This document shows positions 43,671-55,791 of a DNA stretch of 64,000 nucleotides, in pieces. Under the pieces are notes generated by a model. That model had not been told where the DNA came from, did not search any database, and was given only the letters and a program-made list of their open reading frames with translations. Origin of the DNA: Epichloe hybrida (Eukaryota > Ascomycota > Sordariomycetes > Hypocreales > Clavicipitaceae); NCBI GenBank assembly GCA_019022495.1, contig JAFEKR010000003.1, positions 3,534,001 to 3,598,000 of the forward strand. Direction: 5' to 3'. Each line of letters starts with the position of its first letter. Positions within the stretch are counted from its first letter, which is position 1. The translations under genes were made by a program, and so were the position numbers.

Positions 43671-44523
43671 AACTGAGTAGACCTATACAAACCCAATGGA
43701 GAAAAATTGAAGCTTTACCAACAGCGAAGAAAACGAACACTGAGCGACGAGGATTCGACAGCTGTCCTGATTTAGGCCAAATAGTGTTTTGGTCAGCACG
43801 ACTGCTGCCTTGAGTGAAGCTCCACGAATGCCGTCCGTCACAGTCATGTAAAGTAATCCCGGCAGCAGGCATCAGAAACCAGCCAAGGCAACCATTTACA
43901 GACTTGGCCGCAGGATAGGCACTGCTTGAACCCCTTGGAGTCGGAGCTCAAAGTCCAAGCCCGGTTCCATCGATGAATTGTTCCGTTGGCGAAGTGCTTG
44001 CTGCTTTATGAGTGGTAGTTTCAGCTTCTAATGTCTTTGAGTTGTCTTATCTGTTTATTTGCGCATGATGCAACAGCTGTGTCAACATCGAATGGTCGCT
44101 GATCACCAGCAATACGGCTGCCTGGGAATAGGCGATGCTCTTTGTTCGTCTGATCTGACGCAAGAAAAAGCAAGCAAGGACTGCATGAATGATTTGATAG
44201 GCATTGACCTGATAGGCCCGATGGTGCCTTGATTTTTGGCCACCGTCTACGGTCTGCCATCGACAGCTGCGGAGCTACGAGAGGCCAGCTAACAACTAAA
44301 AGCGGCAAAATTTCATGAAACCTTGACCACCTGCCTAATTTAGAATAAGAGCCTCTCTCCACACCAAAGGCACACGTGACTGCGTGCACCTCACGCGCCA
44401 AGGTTATGGCAGGCACTCGCCCCTCCATTCACGCTGGTAGGGCGCTTCGATATCGGCCAAAGAAGGGAAGCTGAACCTGTTACCATTCAGACGTCGTCAA
44501 GATGCACCACTCCCAGAATTGAA
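43671..44523. other. Divergent promoter of F-box and EXO5 genes
   Basis: 853 bp without recognisable gene; a minus 135-aa ORF (44021-44428) has no domain. Confidence 0.5.
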
Positions 44524-46201
44524 ATGGCTGGTCACGAAATTTTGGATAATGGCAGCGATTATGGATCTGACTTTTCCCCAGAAGACGAGCTGCTCCTGCT
44601 CCAGCTTGTTTCTCAACAGAGCCGGCTGTATTCTTCGTCTGCCGTGGTCGATACACCAGCTGCGCCAACCGATAGCATTGCACGTCTGGATGCGCTTCCT
44701 GGTCAGACAGACGCCAGCAGCCACTATGACAGCTCGAAGTTTACGCGCCAAGGTGTCTTTGACGGCTTGCGGGCATCCCAAGCTGTTGTTCACGAGTCTT
44801 CGTCCTGCTGTCCGGAATCCATCATTCCCGTGTCGCTTGATGCAAACATCACGTATCCAAACTGTACGTATCAGTGAACCGCATCTCTTCGCTCATTTTC
44901 GCTGACTGACCCCAAAGCGTTTAGTGAGTCGCGCCTTGACAGAAATCGAAAGTCTTCAGGGAAAAGAGGACTCAGTTGCGAATGCTCGGGCTGTGGAATC
45001 GGACAGTCATGAAGATGACCGCTCTCCACTATCAAGGTTTAGGTCATTTCCTAAGCGACCGCTGACGGTGACGGATCTTACTGCGGGTGCTTGGTGCGAA
45101 CTGCAGTACTCGTACACACTAACAAATCTCCCCGGTGGCCGGCGCACAATTACAGCAGCCATGAAAGGAGGTTCTAAAATTCATAAAAAGCTTGAAGATG
45201 AGGTCCACACGACAATCAAGGTTGATGTGTTGACGAAAGAAGACGGCTTTGCCCTCAGGTTATGGAATTTCATCCAAGGCCTGCGGACTCTACGTGAGAC
45301 GGGCCTGACACGAGAGCTCGAAGTTTGGGGAATCATTGAAGGAAATATTGTCAACGGAGTGATAGATTCAGTCAGCCATCAGAATCCGAACCCAGACTTC
45401 GAAGAAGAGCTCGTGGAGCAAACTCAACGCCATCCGAAACAAACATCGCTTACAGATTTTTTTGTCCTGGATATGAAATCTTCTCAAAACACCGCTCTCC
45501 CCAAGGTATATTTAGCCGACGTGAAAACCAGAGGGTCATTGGCTCCAATTACAAAGCCACTGCTGAGACCGGCCAAAATTCAACTCATGCTCTATCATCG
45601 TTTTATCTCGCAAATCGCCGCCGGGAAGCTGGATTTTCTAAAAATATTTCGTCGCTATGGGCTGGACGCAGATGCCACTCTCTCAGATGAATTCATTTCT
45701 CAAATGGGAGATCTTCATGATGAAATATTCCACGACTGTCCGTTGAGTGAATTCGATGCGAACGGAGACGGCGAATCTCAGGCCAGTAAAGTTGCAGACG
45801 AAGAGGACTTTACCAGTCATGAACAGCTCAAGTATCAAACTCTGAGGGAGCTGGCAGATCTTGTCAAAGAAGAGGTCAAACTAACATTCCCAGAAGGTGA
45901 AGCGTCGATGGGCCAGATGCTGCGGGTTCAATATGTGCACAGGGACGATGGCAGGGAGATCGATATACATGACTTTCCGGTTTCCAGCCAGGTGTTGGAC
46001 GGATATCTGAAACGCTATATGAGGTGGTGGCAAGGCGAGCGCAAGGCCGTGGGCGTAGACATTGAAGAAGCTTTCAAATGTAAGACATGTGAATTTACAG
46101 AGAAATGCTCATGGAGGAACGCCATGGTGGAGGAACGCATGCAGAAAGCTGGGGACATTATTTCGGCACGCCGCAAAGCCAGTGAGTCGTTGGTAATATA
46201 A
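44524..46201 (+). CDS. EXO5: Exonuclease V (EXO5/DEM1), Fe-S single-strand DNA nuclease
   Basis: Two exons, 44524-44863 and 44925-46201, intron 61 nt (GTACGT...TTTAG) with a CTGAC branch site; product 538 aa. EXO5 is a PD-(D/E)XK nuclease, mitochondrial in yeast, with a 4Fe-4S cluster. Marks: RPLTVTDLTAGAWCELQYSY (first cluster Cys), GGSKIHKKLEDEVHTTIKVD, ELEVWGIIEGNIVNGVIDSV with the active Glu/Asp, YLADVKTRG (the D...K core), PAKIQLMLYHRF, and C-terminal CKTCEFTEKCSWR giving the other three cluster Cys. Residues 1-110 are poorly conserved and acidic. The junction reads NITYPNLSRALTEIE. Confidence 0.93.
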
Positions 46202-46807
46202 ATACGCCCAGCTATCATAAATGATGAGATGACGATTTCAGATGCTACTTTGGTCTGCCTTGCCTCTGCTTCAGTGTATGTTTGGGAATAGCAGACGTGA
46301 TGATGCAGAAGGTGGCGGTGGGGTGGATCGAAGTGGATTGATTGTTCCGTCACGCCTTGCCCACGTCGTCCTCTCATGTAGTGGCCGTGAGTGGCCGTGA
46401 GTGGCCGTGAAGTGGCCTCCACCTCCACCTCGTGCCTCGTTTGTCATCTCGCCAGAACTCGATCCGGCCATTACCTCATCAACCGTCCCAAGTGGACTTG
46501 ATTACCGATCCCAGACGACAACTACCCACGTTTCTTTAGCAGCTTCGCCATTAACAGCTCAAAAATACAACAGCAGGTGCAACCCCCCCCCCCCGACAAC
46601 ATCAAAAAGTCGAATCGCGAACAAGAAACCATTCCACAACTCACTTGCAGTCATCCCCCTCCCATTAGGTCTAGCATCTTGGTAGGGTCTGCTCATCCTT
46701 AGGTTGCTGAGTCTTTTGTCTTCAAGATTCCGCCCTCGGCCAGTTCAGACGCGCTGGGGAAGCGAAAGCTCTCCAACGGAGAGTCTCAGCCAAACATCAA
46801 GCGGATC
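46202..46807. other. EXO5 3' flank and UBA1 leader
   Basis: Contains three copies of GTGGCCGTGA (46380-46412), a C tract near 46584 and CT-rich leader. From about 46712 the frame upstream of the UBA1 ATG reads protein-like (ALGKRKLSNGESQPNIKRI) but no in-frame ATG exists, so a 5' exon with a start further upstream cannot be excluded. Confidence 0.55.
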
Positions 46808-49800
46808 ATGGCTGTAAGTTGCCCAGAGCTCGTTCGCCTCAACCTCGATACTCTAGCAGCGATTGACTGCCACATTCCCTGTGCCAGGAACGCCGGTGCC
46901 TAGATTGAACTTGACGGCATTCGTGAGATGCAACTCATTGTGCTAATCGTGAATCCTTCATAGACCACACAGTCTCCAGAAGTCGATCCTGCGACCATGA
47001 TGCAGGTAGACGAATCTGATGTCGGTCGAAACGAGATCGATGAATCCCTTTACAGTCGACAGCTCTACGTTCTTGGCCACGAGGCTATGAAACGCATGGG
47101 AGCTTCCAATGTTCTTGTTGTTGGTCTCAAGGGTCTTGGCGTCGAAATCGCCAAGAATATCGCCCTGGCTGGTGTAAAGAGTCTGACGCTCTACGACCCC
47201 GCACCTGTCGAAATCGCAGACCTTTCTGCCCAGTTCTTCCTCACTCCCGAGGACGTTGGCAAACCCAGACATGATGCCACGACCCCACGGGTGGCTGAGC
47301 TGAATGCCTATACCCCTGTCAAGATCCACGAGGCTTCTAGGTAACCTGACCCCCATCTTGCTCCAACAATATAATATGATGTTCTAACCCCGAAGCACCA
47401 GCCTCGATGGCGACTTGTCGCAATTTGACAAATACCAGGTAGTCGTTCTCACCAATACTCCTCTTCAATCCCAGAAGGCCATCGGCGATTATTGCCACTC
47501 CAAGGGAATCTATGTGGTCGTCGCAGATACCTTTGGTCTGTTCGGCTCACTTTTTTGCGACTTTGGTGAAAAGTTCACCGTTGTCGACCCGACTGGAGAA
47601 ACCCCACTGAGTGGGATTGTGGCTGGAGTTGATGAAGAAGGTCTTGTGTCAGCTTTAGATGAAACTAGACATGGATTGGAAGACGGTGACCGTGTCACCT
47701 TCTCCGAGATTGAGGGCATGGAAGGCTTGAATGGATGCGAGCCTCGCGAAATTACCGTCAGGGGACCCTACACCTTTTCTATTGGTGATGTGTCTGGTCT
47801 TGGGCAATATCGGCGAGGCGGTATGTACCAACAAGTCAAAATGCCGAAGATTATTAACTTCAAAACCTTCACCACCGCTCTCAAGGAGCCAGACTTTGTC
47901 ATGTCAGACTTTGCCAAGTTCGATCGACCTCAACAACTGCACCTCGGTTTTCAAGCCCTTCAAGCTTTCCAGATCCTGAAAGGGCGCTTGCCAAACCCTA
48001 TGGACGACGACGACGCCGCTGTTGTTCTTGGTGCTGCGAAGAAATTCGCTGCGGAGGAAAAGCTTGAGATCGAGTTTGATGAGAATTTGCTCAAGGAACT
48101 GAGTTATCAAGCTCGCGGTGACTTGAGCCCAATGGCTGCCTTTTTCGGTGGCATTGCTGCCCAGGAAATACTCAAGGCCGTGTCTGGCAAATTCCAACCT
48201 GTTCACCAGTGGTTATACTTTGACTCTCTCGAGTCACTACCGACCTCGACCAAAAGAAGCCCCGACCTGTGCAAACCCGTCGGTAGCCGCTATGACGGCC
48301 AAATTGCAGTATTCGGGACCGAATATCAGGAGAAAATTGCCAACCTCACACAATTCTTGGTTGGTGCAGGTGCCATTGGCTGCGAGATGTTGAAGAACTG
48401 GGCCATGATGGGCTTGGGTACCGGGCCAAGAGGCAAAATATATGTCACCGACATGGATTCCATTGAAAAGAGCAACTTGAATCGACAGTTTCTGTTCCGC
48501 GCCGATGATGTTGGTAACATGAAGAACGACTGTGCCGCCAAGGCTGTGCAGAAGATGAACCCCGACCTGGTAGGCCATATTCAAACCTTCAAGGATCGCG
48601 TCAGTGCAGACACAGAGAACATCTTCAATGAGGATTTCTGGGAGAGCTTGGATGGTGTCACGAACGCTTTGGACAATGTTGAGGCACGAACCTACGTTGA
48701 TAGGCGATGCGTGTTCTTTCGCAAGCCTCTCCTCGAGAGTGGCACTCTTGGAACCAAGGGAAACACCCAGGTTGTTTTGCCGCACCTGACTGAATCTTAC
48801 TCCTCTTCTCAAGATCCACCCGAAAAGGAATTTCCAATGTGTACCATTCGGAGCTTTCCCAACAGGATTGAGCACACCATCGCTTGGGCCAAGGACTACA
48901 TGTTTGAGAAATGCTTCGCCAAGGCGCCTCAGACCGTGAACTTGTACCTGACCCAGCCCAATTTCTTGGAGATGACTCTTGCACAAGGCGGAGACACAAA
49001 AGACACGTTGGAGACGATTCGCGATTACCTCACGACCTCACGGCCTCGCACTTTTGAAGACTGCATCGCATGGGCGAGAATGCAATTTGAAACTGAGTTT
49101 ACTAACAAGATCCAGCAGCTGTTGTACAATTTTCCCAAAGACTCAACGACATCAAGTGGTGCACCGTTCTGGTCAGGTCCCAAGCGTGCTCCTGATGCTT
49201 TAAAATTTGACGTCAACAACCCCACACACTTTAATTTTGTTGTTGCTGCTGCCAATCTTCATGCATTCAATTTCAACATCAAGTCTCCTGGAAACGACAA
49301 GTCACTTTACCAGCGCGAGCTGGAAAATGTCATCGTTCCCGACTTCGCCCCTGACGCCAATGTTAGAATCCAGGCTGACGACAAGGAACCGGTAAGTTTC
49401 AAACATGACCTGTTCCCCTTGACATGCCAGCATGCTACTAGAAGCTGACACTGAATGTTAGGATCCCAACGCGGGGGGAAACGACGACGACGACGAGCTC
49501 AAGAAGATCATTGCGAGCATCCCGGCGCCAAGTACGCTTTCTGGCTTCCAATTGCAGCCTGTTGATTTTGAAAAAGATGATGACTCCAACCACCACATTG
49601 ACTTCATCACGGCTTGTAGCAACCTACGTGCCGAAAACTACAAGATCGAGCCAGCTGACCGACACAAGACCAAATTCATTGCTGGCAAAATCATCCCCGC
49701 AATTGCCACGACTACGGCGCTCGTCACTGGACTGGTAGTTCTGGAACTCTACAAGGTCATCGATGGAAAGAAGGACATTGAGCAGTACAAGAACGGTTTT

Positions 49801-50190
49801 ATCAATCTCGCTCTGCCATTTTTTGGGTTCAGCGAGCCCATTGCAAGCCCCAAGGTCGAGTACAGGGGCCCCGACGGCAAGGTTTCGCTCGACAAGATTT
49901 GGGACCGGTTTGAGATGAATGACATGACTCTTCAGGAGCTTCTGGATCACTTCACAAGCAAGGGCTTGAATATCATGATGTTGAGTTCTGGCGTCAGTCT
50001 ATTGTACGCAAGCTTCCACGCCCCAGCTAAGATGAAGGAGCGTTTGGGCTGGAAACTGAGCAAGCTTGTGGAAACTGTTTCTAAACAGCCTATCCCAGCG
50101 CACCAGAAGGAAGTCATATTCGAAATGGTGGCCGAGGATTTGGATGGGGAGGACGTCGAAGTCCCGTACATCAAGGTGAAGGTGCGATGA
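46808..50190 (+). CDS. UBA1: Ubiquitin-activating enzyme E1
   Basis: Four exons: 46808-46813, 46964-47340, 47402-49391, 49462-50190; product 1033 aa, yeast Uba1 being 1024. The E1 adenylates ubiquitin and charges it on a Cys. Marks: inactive adenylation half with [17 protein letters not shown] and [18 protein letters not shown]; active half with [17 protein letters not shown] and ATP-site NLNRQFLFR; catalytic Cys608 in [20 protein letters not shown] (codon 48840-48842); then [20 protein letters not shown], and the C-terminal ubiquitin-fold domain ending [11 protein letters not shown]. The first coding exon contributes only Met-Ala before a 150-nt intron. An N-terminal extension is possible (see the leader entry). 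Confidence 0.95.
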
Positions 50191-50822
50191 GCAAAACGAG
50201 ATTAGATTTTACGACTATGCGATGGAATGAATAAACTTGAATCAGTCAGGTAAAGAAGACTACTTTCTGTGGGTGTAGCTGCGGTGACGATGAGTGTGCG
50301 CTTTTTTGAGACTTTGCTACTAACGGGCATTTTCATGGTTGTGTAATGAATGGAAATGGGGATCATATATTAGGAATCACAAGAGCACGGCACAGACGCT
50401 AGTAAATCCTATCCGGCGAGGCTGTCTGTTTACGTCACCATTACAAATGATGGAGTTGTGCGAGTGACCCCTTGTTGTCCACTCAATATGTCACCAAATC
50501 CGTCATGGCCCGTCCCGTCAGAAGCAATTGGGACAGATGGCAATGCCCGAATTCCCCGGTGACCGCTTGAGGTGAGCTTGGGAATAAACCGAGAAACGTT
50601 GGGCCCTTGGTCGTTGACGTTGTTGCACTTGGCTCGGATCAAGACACAGCCCCTCCAGCACCCTCCATCATGAGGGCCGATCACCCACGCCTCCTGGGTG
50701 CTCTCTACAAAACCTGCCACATCATACATCACCCCGCATCTGCGTTGCACTTCGCGTCCCAATCTCGCCAGATTCATCAAACCTTGTCTCGAATTTTTGA
50801 CACTACGCAGAGCCTGCATACA
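50191..50822. other. UBA1 3' flank and reductase promoter
   Basis: 632 bp. A plus frame from 50673 (MRADHPRLLGALYKTCHIIH) runs in phase into the ATG at 50823 and could be a mitochondrial presequence; otherwise nothing. Confidence 0.5.
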
Positions 50823-52137
50823 ATGGTTGGTGTTGTGATGTGATGTTGCTGCCCATCCTGGTCCTTTTGATCCGATGGTGGCCCTGTGAAAGAATACTAC
50901 GTAGCGAGAATCAGATTCAGCACTAACATGGGAACAGGCTTCCTCCGCCAAGGTCACCGATTGGGTTCATCCAAACGACAAGTCTGGCGAGTTTAAGCGC
51001 CAGGTAAGCTCGTTCCGAGATTGGATCTCCAAAGAGGCTGGTGCAAAGTATCCTCCCGAGAGGGGACGATATCATCTATACGTCAGCTATGCGTGCCCAT
51101 GGGTAGGTTTTCCGTCCCTTATATATCTGATTGCCACAACACCGACCCAAGACTCTGGATAGCTGACCATGCCATGGTGACCAGGCTCACCGAACCCTCA
51201 TCGCGAGAAAGCTCAAGGGCTTGGATGACATCATCTCATTCTCCGCAGTACACTGGCATCTTGGCCAAGGCGGATGGCGCTTCGCCACCAAGGACGAGAA
51301 GGAACCCGGCGACAAGGTTGTCCCGGATCCTCTTGAGGGCCATGAAGACTTTACGCATCTGCGACAGGTTTATTTCGAGAGCGAGAAGGACTACGAGGGA
51401 CGATTTACCGTTCCCGTGCTGTACGACAAGAAGACGCGGGCTATTATCAGCAACGAGAGCTCCGAGATCCTGCGCATGCTCAGCACTGAGGTATGATTTT
51501 TCCAAGGAGGAGACACCTGCCTTCTTTCTCTGATGTCGACTCTCGTTTGATTGTCAATTGGACTCTGTCTTTACTCACGCAACTGCGCCAGTTTGACGAC
51601 CTGATCAGCGACAAGCACCGCGCCATACAACTCTACCCGGAGTCTCTCCGCAGCCAAATCGACGACACCAACGCCTGGACATACGATCTCGTCAACAACG
51701 GCGTGTACAAATCAGGCTTTGCAACCACGTCTGAGGCCTACGAGCGCAATGTCATGGCCCTGTTTGAAGCTCTCGACCGCGCGGAGAAGCACATCTCGGA
51801 GCAAAAGGACGGGCCGTACTATTTTGGCAAGGACATGACCGAGGCAGACATCAGATTATACGTGACTCTGATCCGCTTTGACCCCGTCTACGTGCAACAC
51901 TTCAAGTGCAACATTCGCGACATTCGTTCAGGGTATCCCGCCTTGCACAAGTGGCTGCGCAGTCTGTACTGGAACCATGGGGCGTTCAAGGATACGACGC
52001 AGTTTGAGCACATCAAGTGGCATTACACGAGGAGCCATACGCAGCTCAATCCGCCCTCTATCACGCCTGTTGGACCGTTGCCGCATATCTTGAAGTTGGA
52101 TGAGGAGGTTGCTGCTGCGTCGGCGGGAGGCAAGTGA
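50823..52137 (+). CDS. Glutathionyl-hydroquinone reductase / omega-like GST (ECM4/GTO type)
   Basis: Four exons: 50823-50825 (ATG only), 50938-51102, 51185-51490, 51592-52137; product 339 aa. The enzyme reduces glutathionyl-hydroquinones with GSH. The family N-terminus [18 protein letters not shown] is clear, then [20 protein letters not shown] with active-site Cys54 in the CPW motif, [20 protein letters not shown] (the GSH-binding cis-Pro and ES pair), [13 protein letters not shown] helix, [20 protein letters not shown], and [20 protein letters not shown]. The first intron carries a CTAAC branch site 18 nt before CAG, supporting the join Met|ASSAKVTDW. If the start at 50673 is used, the protein gains about 50 residues resembling a mitochondrial signal. 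Confidence 0.9.
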
Positions 52138-53255
52138 AGATTTGATTGGGTGTGAATTCGAGAAGATGATCTACCGCGATGGATGAGGATGTTTAATGTA
52201 GTCAGTTTGACAATGCTTCCATGGCAGCTTGGCGGCTCCTCAATTCATGCGCGTACACTGTATTGCATCATGTCCCATGTGGCACATTGCCATTGCTGCA
52301 CGTTTCATGACTGATCCTGTTGCAGGCTGCTGCTGCTGCTCGGCTGCTGCTCGGCTGCTGCTCTAGGTGCTTGTCTAGATTGCCAGGGGTTGATTTGACT
52401 GCACGCATGCCGCGTCGAACGGGGAATATGCTTTTGCTGTCAATTCTAGCTGACCGCTCTTTGCTGCACGGGACAGGAGGACAGGAGCCCATGTATTCGT
52501 CTTCTCGTCGCCTGATGCTACGGGATATCAGGTTCGAGGCGGCAAGAGTCCTTCCTATCCGATGTTGTCGCTACTCTTGCTGGCTCTTGCTGCTTCCTTT
52601 GCTCTGTGCGGGGTTTTTTTGGTGGGTCCTTCTTTTTCCGTCTCCGTGTCAGCTCACCTCTCACCTGGCCTGCTCGCCTGCCTGCCTGCTTCTCTGCCTT
52701 GACTTGGCTGGGCGAAATCCCACGGGTCGCAATTCTTCCCGCCACCAAACCTTCTCAGCACCACCCGCTCGCTACTCGAAGCAATATTTTTTTTTATCAA
52801 CATACCGCCAGAATTCCTCTACGGTGATATTCCATCCTGAAAGGCTAGCGCGTCTCTTCTTCAAGCAGCGCCCTCCTCTACATATTCCTCCCTCCTCCTC
52901 CCTTGCGCCTCGGGCCAAGGCCGCTGCTCTTCCTTCTTCCTCCCTCGCCAGTTGTTGGTCACGACTCCTCCACATCGCACCATTGATCCGGCCCTCAACA
53001 GCTTCGACTACGCAAACTCCCCAGCCCTGACTCTATCCAGCCCTGCCACCTCATCATCTTTCCGCTACGCAATTCCTCGTCGGTTCCACAGAGCCAGTCA
53101 ATTCGATCCTCTTTTTGATCGTCGCAGCGCACAATTCACGTTCACAGCTCCATCACGCAGCATCCATCTAGCTCTCCTCTTTCCACTCCCTCTCTTCCCT
53201 TGCGGCGTAACATTGGCCGTTTGTCAGATGGGAATCACATCTTCGCCACCCTGAT
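52138..53255. other. Long leader/promoter of the eIF4E-binding gene
   Basis: Contains a CTG/CGG-type repeat (CTGCTGCTGCTGCTCGGCTG and similar, 52326-52362) and long CT-rich tracts 52600-53220. Short ORFs are pyrimidine-tract artefacts. Confidence 0.55.
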
Positions 53256-55791
53256 ATGTCCATTCGATACTCAGCAGAGCTTCTGCTGCATCTGCGGGAG
53301 TCGCCGCTATGTACAAGACCAGACAACCTACCTCCCGCGGAGGAATGGATGGGGTATGTTTTTTGTCCCCCCCCCCCCCAACATCAAATCAACAACAACA
53401 ACAACGGCATAGCGAGATATATATCTAATACATTCGCTCCTTCAGCCCTCCGTCGGAACAAATTCGAACCCAAGGCACAAAAACTGGCAATGATCGGCCT
53501 AGAACGAATGGATCGTCGCTGCTTGTTGATCAGACTAATCGACGGTCTCTAGATCGCCATGTTTCCCGTAACAGTGCAAGTTCGTGCCCCTGTCATCAAT
53601 TTCTTGCTGCACAATGACTTTGCTATTTGCTGACAGTCGAGGGGTGAAACCTCTCTACGAAGACCCAGATGATATCGTTTTTGGTCCACCCCGCATGGCC
53701 TTCTCCTCCGCTCGGGGTACCAAGGCTTTTGACAATGAAAAGAGCTCGCGAGATGCCGATACTCACGGCTGCGTGGGCATTCGTAGCCGTGGCGATACGG
53801 ATGGCGATCGTCTTCGCGACGGTCGCTCCAATCCATTGCGGCGCCGCGGTGACGGCGACCAAGACGGCGACGGATGGAACATGGTCAAGCCGCGGAAGAG
53901 CTTCGGTGCCGAAGGTGCCGAGCGATTCCACGGCAAAATGGGCGGTAACTTCCGCGATGAAAAGCGACCTGTAAGAGAAAGCGGCAAAGAAGAACGTGAA
54001 GCTGCAGCTACGCGCGAACGGCCAGGCCGAGCATTTGATGCGGTCCCCCGGGATCGCGATGTGCCCGATGCCGAGGGCCGACCCCGAAATAGTATTGGTC
54101 GTTTCCGGGGTGACAATTGGCGAGCGATAGAAGCTGGCGAAGCTCCTCTACCCGAGAAACGAGATCGGGATCGAACGAAAAGCTGGCGGGACAGAGATCG
54201 CGACGCTGCCGAAGCTGCTGATGAACGCAATACTGGCAGGACAAATGATCGTCGCTGGGGTCGAGAACGTGATCAGCGACAAGAGCGCGAGCCCGAATGG
54301 TTTGATGAGCCAGCAGAAGCTCGTGAAGCCCATACGCAGCAAGATTTTCAAAAATGGATGGAGCAGATGAAGAAAGCTAAGAGCGGATCATCGACATCCA
54401 GCACTAAACCGACCTCGGAAACCATCTCTGACGCGGCGGCAAAGCCCTCATTACCTACGCCCGCTGTTGACGCCGGTCCAGACAAGTTCTTTCTTGCCTT
54501 CGGTGGAGGCAGCGCGACAGCGAACGTGACCTCACCTGGGGAACAGAAGGACTCTGCCCCCAAGGCCAAGACTGGTGGCAAATCTTCTCGTTTTACATCG
54601 TTCTTCTCTCAGTCTCAAGGAGACTCGAGGCCACGAACCGAATCATCGATTCCGATTGCGGCCGCTGGCCCGGCTACTGTCCCCCCCGGGCTCGGGGCAC
54701 TCTTTGGAGCCATCGCACCTGCTGGAGGAGGCAATGGCGCATCGGGTGCTCCCCCTGAGGATGAACAAGAACGGCAGGCGTTTAAACAACTACTTGCCAA
54801 GCTACAAAAAGCTTCTACGAGTTCTACTCCGCCAGGCCCATCCCCCTTGGCCACCCCCCCTGGAAATGCTCCAGCCATGAAGAAGAATGCCGTTGGCTCT
54901 CCTGAATCGTTCCAGCAATATGGTGGCGCATCTAGAGATGGTCCTCTCGGCCGGTCACCATCGCAACAACCCCAACAAGAGATCCTTGCCCCTCGACCTC
55001 AACAACAGACTGCTCGGCCGGAACAGCTGCTTCGGGACCTTGTCGGACTCCATCCACGATTGTCCAGCCAAGGATCGACAGCACGACCGGAGTCCAACTC
55101 GGCTCGCAACAACAGCAATACCGAATTCCTCATGAACCTGATGAGAATGGCACCAGAGGTTCAACGAGCAGACCACAGCCGAGTTCCTTCTCAGCCTCAA
55201 CTCGTGACGCAAGTCCGGAAGCACGCAGTCATGCCGTCTTACAACGACCGAGAGCAAGAGTTTGGCGGTCGAGAGAACCGCAACAACATGCGTCCGCAGC
55301 CTCCGCCCGGGTTCCCCATGGATGAATCGTTCCACAATGGCGAACGAGAGCCCCGCCAGAACCAGCCCACACAGATTCTCCAGCGACCTCCGCCCGGGTT
55401 AGATCAGATGCCCCCCAACTGGTTGGCAGGCGGAGGGCAAATGCCACCTCCCCAGCAGAGAGGGCCAATGCTGCCACCGCCAGGGCTAGCTGGAGGGATA
55501 GGCGGTCCCAGCCGAAATATGCCCATGCCACCGATGTTCGCGCCCAACTTTACTCCCGGGGGCATGCCACCACCAGATGCAATGGGTGGGATGCCGCCAC
55601 GGAACATGCCTGCGCCGCCACCGGGCTTCTTCGCCGGGCCACCTCACGCCTTTCTGCCTCCCGGGCTGGGTGGGTTTAACGGACCTCCTCCTGGGCCTGA
55701 AGGTTTCGGTGGTCCTCCATTCGAAGCACGAGGCATGCCACCGTCCGCGGGCAACAATGGCCGGGGGGCTGCCAACTATGGTCGGCCATAG
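53256..55791 (+). CDS. 4E-T/EAP1-like eIF4E-binding translational regulator
   Basis: Three exons: 53256-53353, 53446-53579, 53642-55791 (junction 2 less sure), product about 793 aa. Exon 1 encodes MSIRYSAELLLHLRESPLC; YSAELLL is a canonical YxxxxL-phi eIF4E-binding motif, and the following ESPLCTRPDNLPPAEEW resembles the 4E-T N-terminus. Exon 2 reads PPSEQIRTQGTKTGND. Exon 3 has PDDIVFGPPRMAF, an Arg/Asp/Glu-rich stretch (EKRDRDRTKSWRDRDRD), EPEWFDEPAEA with FQKWMEQMKKAK, then Gln/Pro-rich regions and a PPG/MPPP-rich tail. These suggest a P-body translational repressor. For junction 2 the phase requires acceptor TCGAG|GG; the stronger-looking TGACAG|T is out of phase. Function is inferred from motif and layout. 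Confidence 0.7.
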
